From positions 12,134,501 through 12,198,500 of the forward strand of contig JAYKKT010000089.1 in assembly GCA_036023115.1 (NCBI GenBank): 64,000 bases of DNA. The letters run 5' to 3'. The notes under the pieces were generated by a model. The model was not told the origin of the DNA. It saw only the letters and a program-made list of their open reading frames with translations, and made no database searches. This document shows positions 23,801 to 34,800 of this stretch, piece by piece (positions within the stretch are counted from its first letter, which is position 1; every line of letters begins with the position of its first letter). The position numbers were made by a program, and so were the translations under genes. The DNA is from Brasenia schreberi (Eukaryota > Streptophyta > Magnoliopsida > Nymphaeales > Cabombaceae).

Positions 23801-26800
23801 TCACTACATTAAAGCAAAAATATAAAGGCTCTCGCTTACTTTTCCCTGCATTCAAGCTCTACAGTGCATCGCTAAGAGGGGACACCCCAACACAACAACA
23901 ACAACCAAGCCTTTTTCCATACTAGATGGGGTCGGCTACATGGATTCTTTGTTTCCAAGATCCCTATCGTGTGCCATGTTAGCAGTTAACTCCCAATAAG
24001 CTAGATCATTCTTTATTGTTTCTTTCCAACACTTTTGTGGTCGTTCTCTACCTCTTTTAATACTTTCCAAATTTAGTTTTTCTAACCTTCTTACAGGTTC
24101 TTCTTTTGATCTTCTTTCTATATGTCCAAACCATCTTAAACGATGTTCTCTCATTTTATCATCTATTGGTGCCACTCCTAATTTGTTTCTAATAACCTCA
24201 TTATGTATACGGTCTTTTCTTGTATGACCACTCATCCATCTCAACATCTTCATTTCTGATACAGACATCTTTTGTACATGTTGATGATTAACTGCCCAAC
24301 ACTCGAACCATAAAACATGGCAGGTCTAAGTGCTGCTCTATAATATTTACCTTTTAATTTTAATGGTATCTTCTTATCACAAAGAATACCAGATGCTCCT
24401 CTCCATTTTAACCAACCAGCATTTACTCTATGTGTAACAACTCCATCAATTCTTCCATCACTCTGAAAATTTGACCCTAGGTATTTAAAACTTTCCTTTT
24501 GAGGAGTGCAATGCATGCCAATTTTAATTTTTATGTCCTTTGAAGTAACCAAATGATCAAACTTACATTCCATATATTCTGTCTTTGTTCTACTAAGTCG
24601 GAGGCCTTTGCTTTCTAATGTTTCTCTCCATAGTTCCAATTTTCTATTAACTTGACTCCTCCACTAATACAATGTCATCTGCAAATAGGTACTTCATCTT
24701 GAATATGTTTTGTTAACTCATCCATCACCATTATAAATAAGTATGGACTTAAAGTTGATCCTTGATGTAACCCAATATTAACTTCAAAGAAGTCTGTCGT
24801 TCCTTCGTGAGTCCTCACACATGTTTTTGCACCATCGTACATGTCTCTTATAAGGTTAATATATGTCAATGGGATACCTCTTTTTTCCAAAGTTCTCCAA
24901 AGAACCTCCCTCGGTATCCTATCATAAGCTTTTTCTAGATCAATAAATATCATGTGAAGGTCTTTCTTTTTTGCTCTAAAATGTTCCATAAGACGTCTCA
25001 AAAGGGGAATCGCTTCAATAGTAGATCTGCCTCGCATGAATCCAAATTGGTTCTCTGTTGTACTTGATACTTGTCTTAACCTACGTTCGATAATTATTTC
25101 CCATAATTTCATAGTATGACTCATTAACTTGATACCTCGATAATTCGCACAATTTTGAATGTCTCCCTTGTTCTTATATATGGGTATAAGTGTACTTGCT
25201 CTCCATTCCTCAGGCATCTTTTGGTTTTTTCATATTTCATTAAATAGTCTTGTGAGCCAAGTGATTCCTATTTCTCCCAATATTTTCCAAACTTCTATAG
25301 GAATATTATCTGGTCCTACCGATTTACCACCCTTCATATGTTTAAGAGACTCTTTGACTTCATTCTTTTGAATACGTCGGTAGAAATTGAGGTTTATATA
25401 CTTTTCTAACTTGGCTAAATCTCCTAAACTAATATTAACATCTTTATTTTCATTAAAAAGATTATAAAAATAGTTTTTCCATCTATTTCTTATATCATCA
25501 TTTGCCACTAGAACTTTTTTATCCTCGTCTTTTATGCATCTAACATAATTAAGATCTTTAGTTTTCTTATCTCTAGCCCTAGCTATCCCAAAAATATCTC
25601 TTTCATCCTCTTTTGAGTTGAGTTTTTTTATATAATTTATATAATTCATGGTATAAAAATCCAACAAAGTTTTACGGTCGTTGTCAGAAGCCTAATGCAA
25701 CCCTCTTCCTTTATCCGAGCTTGAGACCGGCCATGCAAGGGTGATCTCTTACATGGGCAGAGTTATTTGATTGTTGTTTAACCATAATAAAAAAGAAAAA
25801 CAAAAAAGACCAAAAAAATTCATGTGTATCATCAGACAATACTATTCCCTTAACACATAATTCCGCATGAGCAAGTGAGTGAGTGGGTGGGAGTGGGAGT
25901 GAGTGAGAGAGAAAGTGAGTTGTATAAGCAAGCAAATAAAGTATACATTTTCAAAAATGTATTCTGTGAAGTCATACTTTGAGGTGTTATTCAATGTGGA
26001 ATAGACTTGTCTCATATACAATTGTGCCCGGTGGTCTGTTCTATCATCTGAGTGAAATTTATTTTCTTTTGTGTGCAATCATGTAAATAATAATTAGTCC
26101 AATTGCTTTTCAGAATCTGGCTTTTCTAGTGCTTGGGGATAATTCCATGCTTAGTCCAAAAAAGAAGAAACCTTTCATTTGAATGGAAAATTATATGTAG
26201 AGAAGGATCGGCAATGGAGAGGACCAATCTGAACAGAGGCTTCTGGAAGGTAACATCACTGGATGTTGTGATGCTAACCTGCAATGGCTCAAAATAAAGA
26301 TTGTTTGGGCCTTGTTTGTACTGAGCATGTGAGGAACTAGACCAATATAATAAGAGCATAGGCTTGAAGGGTAACATGGGTGATTGTATACTTGCTAGTA
26401 TGCTATGGTTTAAAATCTAGAGTATTTTTTCCCCAGTAACCATGAAGAAGGTTCTTGACATTTTTCGGAAGTGAGTGACTTAACTTAAGGATGGTGACAG
26501 GTGCTCTTGGAAGTTGTCTAATTCTTCTTCACTCTTCTAATCAGGCTTGCAATACAATGAAAACCCAACTTCAACAGGTTCTTAACACAGTGAATTTACA
26601 TAAGAAAGACTTCCCTATATTCTTGTTGGAAAAAGGGGTCCTGTGTTTCAGTGATAATATTTTGCACTTGTAAACTTGTATTTCTCTTACTATACTTTCC
26701 AAATTTAGTTTTTCTAACCTTCTTACAGGTTCTTCTTTTGATCTTCTTTCTATATGTCCAAACCATCTTAAACGATGTTCTCTCATTTTATCATCTATTG

Positions 26801-29018
26801 GTGTCACTCCTAATTTGTTTCTAATAACCTCATTATGTATACGGTCTTTTCTTGTATGACCACTCATCCATCTCAACATCTTCATTTCTTTCACAGACAT
26901 CTTTTGTACATGTTGATGATTAACTGCCCAACACTCAGAACCATAAAACATGGCAGGCCTAATTGCTGCTCTATAATATTTACCTTTTAATTTTAATGGT
27001 ATCTTCTTATCACAAAGAATACCTGATGCTCCTCTCCATTTTAACCAACCAGCATTTACTCTATGTGTAACATCTCCATCACTCTAAAAATTTGACCCTA
27101 GGTATTTAAAACTTTCCTTTTGGGGAATGCAATGTGTGCCAATTTTAATTTTTATGTCCTTTGAAGTAACCAAATGATCAAACTTACATTCCATATATTA
27201 TGTCTTTGTTCTACTAAGTCGGAGGCCTTTGCTTTCTAATGTTTCTCTCCATAGTTACAATTTTCTATTAACTTTTTCCTTAGACTCCTCCACTAATACA
27301 ATGTCATATGCAAATAACATACACCAAGGTACTTCATCTTGAATATGTTTTGTTAACTCATCCATCACCATTATAAATAAGTATGGACTTAAAGTTGATC
27401 CTTGATGTAACCCAATATTAACTTCAAAGAAGTCTGTCGTTCCTTCGTGAGTCCTCACACATGTTTTTGCACCATCGTACATGTCTCTTATAAGGTTAAT
27501 ATATGTCAATGGGATACCTCTTTTTTCCAAAGTTCTCCAAAGAACCTCCCTCGGTACCCTATCATAAGCTTTTTCTAGATCAATAAATATCATGTGAAGG
27601 TCTTTCTTTTTTGCTGTAAAATGTTCCAAGTTAACTACACAAAAGATAAATGTAAATTCTAACCTGTTGCAAGTACTCCTCCACAGTTGTTGCCTCTGAA
27701 GGGAAAACATCTTCAAATGTTGTCTGCAATGAAAACTAATATCAGTAATTCTGCAACTCATAACTACCAGATGTTCATTGACAAATCAGAAGCCCTTGAA
27801 AATAGAAATTGTTCACACCACAGAGAAATGTGCACATATATAACCATATAATAAACATAAACCATAACCAGCACCTAAGTTTCTCTTTGTAAAAAGGTTT
27901 TATTATTTTGATTCAGGTACAAACCCCTACCACCAAAGACAAAGCTTTCAAGAATAAGGACGCCATTATAAGTGTCCAAATAGTCCTGATATTGCATCCT
28001 AGAAAAGCTCCAAACTGATCACTACATGACCTTCAAACAGGCAAAAGGAAAAAAACAATTCAAAAAAAGGAGAGCATAGAACAACATGGAACATATAAAA
28101 GTAAGCAAATTAAAGCATGTTGTCAACAATGATTTCAATTGCAATAAGGCTACGCAGACACAAAAAAATAAGTAACGGAAATAAAAATACTCCACGGAGC
28201 ACATGGCACACATAACCGTGATACCTTTATCTCAAAAGACTTCAAATCACGAGCGAGCTGTTCCGCATTTATTCCTTCACGAGCTAATAGCCTGTGGAAC
28301 CAAATATTTTTACATAACGAAATAAGTGATGAACTTCAAAACAGATGATAACTTGCAGAAACAAGCTAGAAGAGCAACCGCCAAAGAGCTATCAAACTCA
28401 TCTCAAACTGGCAAGAAAAGAAGCCTAAGGAGACCAAAATTTCAGATACAGGAACGCCAATGAAAACAACTGTCGAACTCCTTCCATGCATCAAGGAATC
28501 ACATCTCCTTTCTTTTCATTCTCCAACTTTTGTTTTGGTCCCTAGAATCGCTACCACAGATACGATTCTTTGGTCCAAATTCATTGACGATGAGAATAAG
28601 AAACCATGACGATCACGATATCTTGTAAAAAATCCTCATCCTAACAACGAAACGGAAAGAAAGCAAACGGGGACCAACGGAAAGACGCTCAGAAACTTAT
28701 CTATCCTACCTAGTAGCGGCAATCGATTGACTTGGAGCCTCGGTTCTCAATGTTTTCGCCTTCAGCTTCTTCGATAGCGTCTCTAACTGATCCAGGTTCC
28801 TCTGCAAACAAATTGCACGCGCAAAATCATAAGTACACAGACGACCCTCGGAGACGACACCCAAACACTAGAAAACGAGCTCTCAACGGCGATGCAAGAG
28901 AAATTAGACTGCAAACCTGCAACGGCGGGAATTGCGAGGACGGAGTGGTTAGCTCGAGAATCTTCGTGGAGGAATGGAGGAGATCGGACCAGCCACTCAT
29001 ATCGGTGTCCGGAGCCAT
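5433..29018 (-). CDS. NUP93: Nuclear pore complex protein NUP93 (Nic96 family), 3' end off the left edge
   Basis: Scaffold nucleoporin of the inner ring of the nuclear pore. Exons on the minus strand: 28917-29018, 28710-28801, 28225-28291, 27664-27723, 17255-17344, 16023-16289, 15665-15760, 8270-8404, 7848-7901, 7686-7769, 7234-7320, 6266-7168, 5433-5614. All junctions are GT-AG and the joined frame is open for 739 residues. The product resembles plant NUP93 throughout: an N-terminal [17 protein letters not shown], a central [19 protein letters not shown], the family block [17 protein letters not shown], and GLYDK joined to [11 protein letters not shown]. Plant NUP93 is about 860 residues, so roughly 120 C-terminal residues are missing. 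No matching exon was found between 1 and 5432, so intron 13 probably runs past the left edge. The start at 29018 was chosen because family members begin there; an in-frame ATG at 29183 would add 55 residues. No stop or frameshift was seen in any exon, so the gene looks functional despite inserted introns. Confidence 0.93.
5615..6265. other. NUP93 intron 12
   Basis: Intron between exons 13 and 12, with donor GTACGT after the GLYDK codons and an acceptor before SVEIQ. AT-rich; no feature was recognised in it. Confidence 0.8.
8405..9104. other. NUP93 intron 7, part next to exon 8
   Basis: Non-coding intron sequence holding the long (AT)n tract at 8759-8818. Nothing else was identified with confidence. 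Confidence 0.5.
8759..8818. repeat. (AT)30 microsatellite
   Basis: Sixty bases of uninterrupted AT dinucleotides in NUP93 intron 7, likely length-variable between individuals. Confidence 0.95.
9105..9287 (-). repeat. Left LTR of the non-coding LTR element (partial)
   Basis: Matches the right LTR from its TGTTAGTAA edge for about 183 bases and then diverges abruptly after CAATCGT. The U3 part present in the right LTR is not recognisable here, which suggests a deletion or strong divergence. Confidence 0.75.
9833..12977 (+). mobile_element. RTE-type LINE, copy A, near full length
   Basis: Flanked by a perfect 16-bp direct repeat TATTTTCAACATAAAA at 9817-9832 and 12978-12993. It starts ACTCCGCCCATGTAAGG, has a 5' leader with stem-loops, one endonuclease plus reverse transcriptase reading frame, and ends in GTTGTTGTTGTTTGTTGTTG. 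The (TTG)n tail in place of poly(A) and the length of 3.1 kb are typical of plant RTE elements. It is inserted in the non-coding LTR element and is antisense to NUP93. The exact duplication suggests insertion was the last major event here. Confidence 0.93.
10274..12937 (+). pseudogene. RTE endonuclease/reverse transcriptase of LINE A, broken
   Basis: Remnants in order: N-terminal APE-type endonuclease ([12 protein letters not shown] near 10318; [25 protein letters not shown] near 10921), then reverse transcriptase from 11003 to 12937. RT motifs are [49 protein letters not shown] and the catalytic FADD near 12169-12180. From 11003 to 12937 the frame is kept and broken only by point stops (TAA 11774, TAA 12278, TGA near 12452, TAG near 12554). 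The endonuclease part lies in another frame and has more stops. Compared with copy F, about 130 bases are deleted near 11010 between the two domains. It cannot make active protein. Confidence 0.9.
12994..15000. other. Interior of the non-coding LTR element
   Basis: No gag or pol similarity was seen on either strand. From 13690 to 15000 it is rich in CT and CCACC runs. A 105-codon open stretch lies on the minus strand at 14638-14955, but it has no recognisable domain and a skewed composition. Confidence 0.5.
15001..15012 (-). promoter_or_regulatory. tRNA-iMet primer binding site
   Basis: Reads TGGTATTAGAGC on the minus strand, directly adjacent to the CA end of the right LTR. This differs by one base from the usual TGGTATCAGAGC of plant LTR retrotransposons. 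Confidence 0.8.
15013..15292 (-). repeat. Right (5') LTR of the non-coding LTR element
   Basis: A 280-base LTR. On the minus strand it has a TATAAATA box at 15110-15117, followed downstream by AATAAA at 15042-15047 before the primer site, the expected U3-R-U5 order. Ends are TGTTGG and TAACA. Confidence 0.75.
15399..15424. repeat. (TA)n microsatellite
   Basis: About 26 bases of TA repeat in NUP93 intron 7, near exon 7. Confidence 0.9.
16290..17254. other. NUP93 intron 5
   Basis: Intron between exons 5 and 6; AT-rich, nothing recognised beyond splice sites. Confidence 0.8.
20424..23794 (+). mobile_element. hAT-2 DNA transposon inserted in LINE B
   Basis: Inverted ends CAGTGTTATAAAAATCG and CAATGTTATAAAAATGG (right end read inward). 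The 8-bp duplication is ATTGATTT at 20416-20423 and ATTGATTC at 23795-23802. The uninterrupted LINE copy F carries ATTGATTC followed by ACTACATT at the same place, which confirms the empty site. Both ends carry arrays of GTATCGTA/TACGATAC motifs. It encodes a decayed transposase on the plus strand. Confidence 0.93.
20822..23266 (+). pseudogene. Decayed hAT transposase of hAT-2
   Basis: Starts at ATG 20822 (MASDRVDPA, then an in-frame TAG). A BED zinc finger follows (CMFC near 20900, [16 protein letters not shown] to about 20985), then a DUF659-type segment near 21480-21720 ([29 protein letters not shown]), the RNase H-like core at 21810-22170 ([27 protein letters not shown]), and the dimerisation domain at 22735-22930 ([35 protein letters not shown]). 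An intron probably lies around 22937-23070, and the acidic C-terminus ends at the stop at 23264-23266. Several stops make it inactive. Domain order is complete, so it descends from an autonomous copy. Confidence 0.85.
23891..25635 (-). mobile_element. RTE-type LINE, copy C, 5'-truncated, inserted in LINE B
   Basis: 3' tail CACAACAACAACAACC at the left edge. It contains the RT and C-terminal region and stops at the codons for [11 protein letters not shown], so the endonuclease and 5' part are missing. Immediately right of it, the 5' leader of LINE B resumes, missing about 10 bases that other copies have. RT fragments: 25230-25667, 24675-25217 (ends before FADD), 24250-24639, 23936-24268. Few stops or frameshifts, so it is younger than B. 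Confidence 0.88.
25764..26691. other. NUP93 intron 4 sequence between LINEs B and D
   Basis: Non-coding. A purine-rich (GAGT)n-like stretch lies near 25870-25920. No gene or element was recognised. Confidence 0.5.
26692..27628 (-). mobile_element. RTE-type LINE, copy D, internal fragment
   Basis: Matches the RT through C-terminal region of the family ([20 protein letters not shown] through [10 protein letters not shown]) but lacks both the 5' half and the 3' tail. The usual FADD reads FAYD, a changed catalytic aspartate. It shares a small deletion (QSDG directly followed by DVTHRV) and the VKEMK and VTPIDDK variants with copy F, so D and F form one subfamily. Its right edge lies 35 bases from NUP93 exon 4. 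An internal fragment without a tail indicates later deletion. Confidence 0.88.
27724..28224. other. NUP93 intron 3
   Basis: Intron between exons 3 and 4; no feature was recognised. Confidence 0.8.
28292..28709. other. NUP93 intron 2
   Basis: Intron between exons 2 and 3; no feature was recognised. Confidence 0.8.
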
Positions 29019-30015
29019 CTCACGCGACCTCTCTACGTATGAGAAACGCCGTGCCCTAGTCTGTGTGTGTGTGTGTGGAGGGAAACGCTCTTCCCTCGCA
29101 AACTTGAACAAGGAACGGGACTCCCGGAGAGTGAAAGTGAGGGCTGCTTCGGAAGAGGGTTTAGTCTGGACTCTCTTCCACACTGATCAGCGACTGACCC
29201 GCAATTGCCAAAATGACTCACAGCCTTCAAAAGTTTTGGAATTTCCAGTTTGGCTGTCGGAATTATTAAATCCGGATCTCGTTTTCTTTGCTACAAAAGT
29301 TGGGTTCTTCCGGTAATTCAATCCCACATTTCGATTCTCCTGGAAACATTCCCACCTTTTCAATATTCAATATGTGCCAAGCGCCTGTAGTAACGGCCAT
29401 GGGGCGAGTTGGGGACTGGCATACCAAGTAATAACAACTAAACGGAGATATGACATGAAGACCATAAAGCCTACATCAAATATCAAAGATCTTGATCTTA
29501 ATAGGAACTATGCGAGCTTAACCACTGAATGTCCTTGGTTGGAGAGAATACACTTTACACACACACATACAGAGTAAAAGAAACCGTTTCTGGATTCGAT
29601 GGTTTTTGACAGCGGCATGCGGTTGAAGCGACCATGGTCTTCTTCAGTGTAGTGTTGAGTGGAGAGTGCCCAAGAGAAAGAGAAAGCATGAACGAGGAGG
29701 AGAACAACTTTCACACTTCTTGGAAGAGTACATACTCGATAAGTGTCACCGGTTAATTCAAATCTTCATCATTGCTATATAAATATTTAAATAATTTTAT
29801 GTACCTAAAAATATTATATATTTATCATTACTTATATATACATATATGTGTGTGGAGAGAAAAAGAGAGAACTAGTAAATGCATGTACTCATTTATATCA
29901 AAACTTCCTTAAAAGATCACAATTATTCGAGTCATTGAGATCAATGATTAAGTTTTGAATTTAAAAAGTAAATGGCATTATGGGATAGTTGTACTTTTGA
30001 AAAGATTTTATTTAA
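29019..30015. other. NUP93 upstream region
   Basis: Contains the NUP93 leader and presumably its promoter. A (GT)n run lies at about 29060-29078 and a (CA)n run near 29555-29570. No clear TATA box was seen close to the start codon. The sequence becomes very AT-rich beyond 29760. Confidence 0.45.
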
Positions 30016-31143
30016 GGAAAACTTCATATTGATACATTGTAGTTTGCCAAAAATTCTAATTTGATATCTTGTATTTCATTTTCTATAACTTAAAAGACCT
30101 AAGTTTTAAAAAGACTGAACACTTTAGTACGTTATCACCAACCGATAAAGAATGCTAGCATGTCACAATTGTTGAAATGACAATGACACGAAACAATATA
30201 TGATGTTAGTATTGAAGTGATACGTCTTATGTGTCATTGACTCAATGCTAATATAGCACTGATATTAATGTGATTTAGTACCCTATAATATCATAAGAAA
30301 TCCATTTTAGTACCTTCTAATATCTAACAGATCCAATTGAATACCAAATTATTAATATTCAAATAAAAGATTAAATATTTAAAAGCAAATTAATATTAAT
30401 ATATAAATTAAACTTAATATTTCAAATTATGATTAGGAAAACTTCACTAAATGTTTAAAGCTTATCTTTAAAAGTGATTTTAATAATAACATTACTTTAA
30501 ATGTTAATTATTAATTTATATCAATAATTTAAAATTTAATCAAACATTATTATTTATTAATTTAAATCTCGATTTATACTAATGATTTATTTTTTATATA
30601 GTCATCTTTTCATGGATAAACTTTAAATTATGATGTCCATGAAAATTAATATTTAAGCTGATGTTAAAGACTATTAATTTGATGGGCATTGAAGTTAAAT
30701 TGAGGATAATGATATGAAAAATAAGTTTATAAAATAAAATATTTGATAATTAACATTTAATGCCATGAAAATTAATTTTAATAGCACAAATTTATTTAAA
30801 TTAATGTATCATATAATTTTTCATTTTCTAATTTTTTGGTTTATTACTAAACTAATGTTATTAATCTAAATACTAATATTCATATTAACAATTCAATATT
30901 TAAATACAATTAAATTTATGTAGTAATTAATATCTAAAGTAAGATTACTATTAGAAATTAATTTTAAATGTATGTTTTGAACATTTTAATAAAGCTTTTT
31001 TTATTATACCATACATTTCAATTTCCAAACAATGTTAGTGATAGGGTGCTAAAGCTATAAGTTGTTGAAACTTACAGAAAGTGAAATATAAGATACTAAA
31101 TTAGATTTTTGGTAAACCACAGTGTATTAATATGAAGTTTTCC
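30016..31143. mobile_element. Non-autonomous element with long terminal inverted repeats
   Basis: The left end begins GGAAAACTTCATATTGATAC and the right end, read inward, GGAAAACTTCATATTAATAC. The match continues for about 75 bases (TTTGCCAAAAATTCTAATTT against TTTACCAAAAATCTAATTTA). Flanking 9-mers TTTTATTTA and ATGTATTTA agree at 7 of 9. The interior is extremely AT-rich with no coding. Length of 1128 bases, long ends and a 9-bp duplication fit a Mutator-like MITE. Confidence 0.8.
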
Positions 31144-31272
31144 ATGTATTTAATGCACTTGGTAATATTTTGCATTTTTCTTTAAAATTGCAACATTTGA
31201 TCACAACAAACAGTTGAGATCTTTAACTAGATTTGAGCATATATGAATGTGTACATAGATTACACTCTCTTC

Positions 31273-31313
<41 letters not shown>

Positions 31314-31314
31314 A
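31273..31314. repeat. (AT)n(AG)n microsatellite
   Basis: Compound dinucleotide repeat: about 20 bases of AT followed by about 20 of AG. Confidence 0.9.
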
Positions 31315-31763
31315 AAGATGGAGGAGAAAAACTATCTATATATAAATTGCCTTTAAATCAATCTCAACTATTCTGATCAAGGGTCATGTCATGGCATGTC
31401 GAGATTGGAAATAAAAATGTAAAAGATGTATATGTACTTTTTAAGGATACTTAATTGGCTCAACATGTACTTTTTACTTTTTGTTTTACAATCTCAATCA
31501 TCCATAGCTCTTGATTGGATGGTTGAGATTGGTTCCAACTGAGTTTGTAGTGTATGGTTTGCATCCATATAGAAAGAGAGAGAGAGATAAGTATTCCCTA
31601 GTGAATACTACATCATGTTAAATCCCTCGTTTTACTTGGTTCTACACATTCAATCATGAGTCACTTCCTTCAAATACCTTTCACTATTATTCTACTACCC
31701 AAATTGTCTTACGCTAGTCAAAATTGTTATCACCACCATCAAGAATATCTATAAACCTAAATA

Positions 31764-31765
31764 CT

Positions 31766-31796
<31 letters not shown>

Positions 31797-31808
31797 ATGT
31801 GTGTGTAT
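31764..31808. repeat. (AT)n(GT)n microsatellite
   Basis: Compound repeat of AT then GT dinucleotides, interrupted once by ATGT. Confidence 0.9.
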
Positions 31809-34800
31809 GGTTTTGTAGTTTTTAGGTGGCAGTGATATCAATAGTATTGGTTGATGGAGGGCAATCTTGAGCAATGAAAAGTGATTGAAGGAGGTTGTTA
31901 GTGGTTGAATCGGTGGAACCATGCAAAGCAAGGGATTGAGCATGATTGAGTATAGAGAGTGTGTGAGTGAAGGAATGAGACAAGAAAACTAGGATTTTAT
32001 ATGGTAAGATGGATGATTGAGATTAAACTAGTTGAATCACCAAGAAGTTTAAGCTTATTTTATATATATTGTGTCTGGGTACAAATTGTGGACTCTGATC
32101 CATACTTGCACCATACCCACTCAAAGATATCTAAATTTCCCCTAAACATGAATAAACCAAGCAATAACCACCCATTGGGACTAGATTAGGTCAGGTCAAT
32201 ATTGACATCCTTGTGTATATTGCTTCAATGCGGTTCTTAATCATAGTATGGTTTAATAACAACGTGACGAGGATGGTATTTCAATATTGAGTTCAGACTT
32301 GACTTAAAGATCAAATTCTTGTCTAAATCTACGTTTAGAATTGAAAGTTCATTGAGATCTAAAATCCAATTCAAGTCGAGCTTATCAAAAAGAAGAAACT
32401 GAAGTCAAGAAAGGAATCCAATTATCTATATTAGATAAAAGACATTATTGAAGAATGATTCTATTATTTGAAAATGAAGTTATGTAGATAACCTAATTGA
32501 TTTTGGGATATTTTTACATCTATAGGAAACTGCACATGTCAAATGTTAGTGAGTTTAGAAATAGATTTCATCCGTTGTATTTGAAACAACCATGAAATTA
32601 TTAGATTGATTTTCCTTCTTATTAGTCTTTCGGCCTCTAGTATCACTCACTTTTTACTAGCTACCTTGTATGCTTGGAACTACACCATCTCTACCTTAAT
32701 AGAATTATTGTTGAGGATTACAGCCAAGCCACCTTATTCCTTCTTTGATTTAATATCGCTATAGAATAATCTCCTTCACCTTTAAACTAATGTTGCTTCG
32801 ACATTGTTGCTGACATCACAATTGAGAGCCATCCCATTGTGATTCACTATTGATAAGTGTAACCTATTGAATTAGAGGAAGCTGAAGGAGATCTCCAAGA
32901 AGTGTTGTGAAACTGAGAATCTCTAGGTGAGGTTTCATGAAAGGGTAATTACTTTTGTTATGTAAAAAAACAATACTCTTTTTGGCTTTCCATTTTTTTC
33001 TTTTGTATTTTGTTATGGATTTTCCATCTCTAGTTTGGAATAAACGTCCCTGATATTTCCTCCTAGCTTTTAATAAAGATAAAACTATTTTTTAACCATT
33101 TTATTTAATGAAAATGACATCTCATAGAATCATGAAAGGAGCCCCTTCTTTCTTGATTTCACGAGTGCATGTTATATGACTGAAAAATGGTCATTCATTA
33201 CTCGTAATTTACTTCTCACACTTGAGTGACTTAAGCCAAATTAAGATACAATGGTTTTCTCCCCATAATTAATATTTTTCTTGCAATGTATGTATTTGCA
33301 CCCTAAGAATTTAGGTGTATTTCAAACCTATGCGTGTAACATGTTTAGCAAAAAGGTCTTCTGAAATGTCTTTAGTTCAAGGTCTATGATAATATTATGT
33401 ACATAATGATATTTTATCATTATACACTTGCTCCTAAAGCTATAGGTTCCATATTAGTCAAACTTATACCCATATTGTTGCCACAATAAATAACAATTGA
33501 TTTTTTTGCTACATCCAACTTTAAATCACACATAAAGTGGTTTACCCAAACACTTGCAAAGGCATTTAGAAATAATGCATATCACTTTTTGCTTCTTCTT
33601 TTGCCTATCTCTTTGAGAGTTTCTTTCATTCTTCTTTCAGGAGTGATGGTCTCTTTTATGGTCCAATCTTTTCGCAACTGAAGCACTTTACTCAAAATGT
33701 ATATCCTTATTATTTCTTAAAATTTGGACCTTTGTTATGTCATTTTGCCATGTTTTTATTTGACCTCCTTTTGTTTGGTGAGTTTTGGAGCTAGAACTTA
33801 TATCATCCTAAGCATGCAAATAGTAGGTTTATATATTTGTATTTGTTTTACATATTTGTGTTTGTTCATGTGCTCTTACTCAATAACAAGTTTTAGAGGG
33901 AGCTTAAAAAGGTTTAAGTTATAGTTCAACCTTAATGTTGTGGTTATGACATTTCAAGAAGATGGCAGACTGTTTAAGATGGTTGAAATCTATATAGGAT
34001 TTAGGAATAACAGTGTTGGCTACAACTAAGTCCCGAGCCATAACCAATATCTTATTAACGTGCTAAACTATATTATCTCATTTCTTTGAAGGAGAAGTTG
34101 AACATGAAATTCCATAATTGTGTAATATTTGGCAGACATAGTTTCAAATAGTTTGACATTTCTCAAAGACTATGATTAAGCCATCCTCCAAATATGTTAG
34201 CATGATACTCTTGGCTAAAATATCATCCTTTAGAAATGTTTGATAATTTTTCTTTTCCTCATATGTTGCTTGAGGTGTAGATAGGGTTCTTGTTAGGACA
34301 TAATCAATGCCTTTTAGAGTTAATGCCAAAGGTATTCTTTTTTTCTAAGTTTGAAAGTTTACACTGTTAAGCTTCTTAGCTTTTGTCAGTTTAGAAGCAC
34401 ACACATGGACAATCATTTTTAGCTTTTTGATAAAAACAACAAATATAGGGTCTACTAATTTTAAGTAGGAGACAAGAAACAATCAACATATAATAAAATT
34501 TAGATTATGATCTAAAGAAGAATAATAACTAAATAACATGCACTAAAGTATAACATCAAAAAGTGTTGTGTGCTATTATGCAAATAATTTTGAGCATTTG
34601 TTTGTAATTTTGCAAATGTTGTAGGTGTCATCTACAAATAACACAAGTTTTAATTAAAAACAAATTTAAATAGTCTTGAAAATACACGAAAAGGCATAGG
34701 GTAGCATAATAGATTTCCCTACTTAGTTGAGATCAAATATCAAAAAGTAAAAAGTTCCCTGAATCAAATAGAATGTAAATTTTTGCTTTTTGGAGTTTGA

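Larger units (their letters stand above)
17419..25763 (-). mobile_element. RTE-type LINE, copy B, split by hAT-2 and LINE C
   Basis: Pieces at 17419-20423, 23795-23890 and 25636-25763 join to about 3.2 kb, the full family length. The 3' tail is the CAACAACAAACAAC at the left edge. The 5' end at 25763 matches the 5' start of copy A. Its reading frame is heavily decayed: recognisable pieces include the 3' end 17454-17714 ([21 protein letters not shown]), an RT piece near 18309-18524, and the endonuclease pieces near 19566-19769 and 20157-20384. No clear target duplication was found. It lies in NUP93 intron 4 in the sense direction, and is the oldest of the three nested elements. Confidence 0.88.

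Noticed and set aside
28732..29316. 194-codon open stretch on the plus strand
   Set aside because: It lies antisense over NUP93 exons 1 and 2 and their leader; the minus-strand exons match a known family and this one matches nothing.
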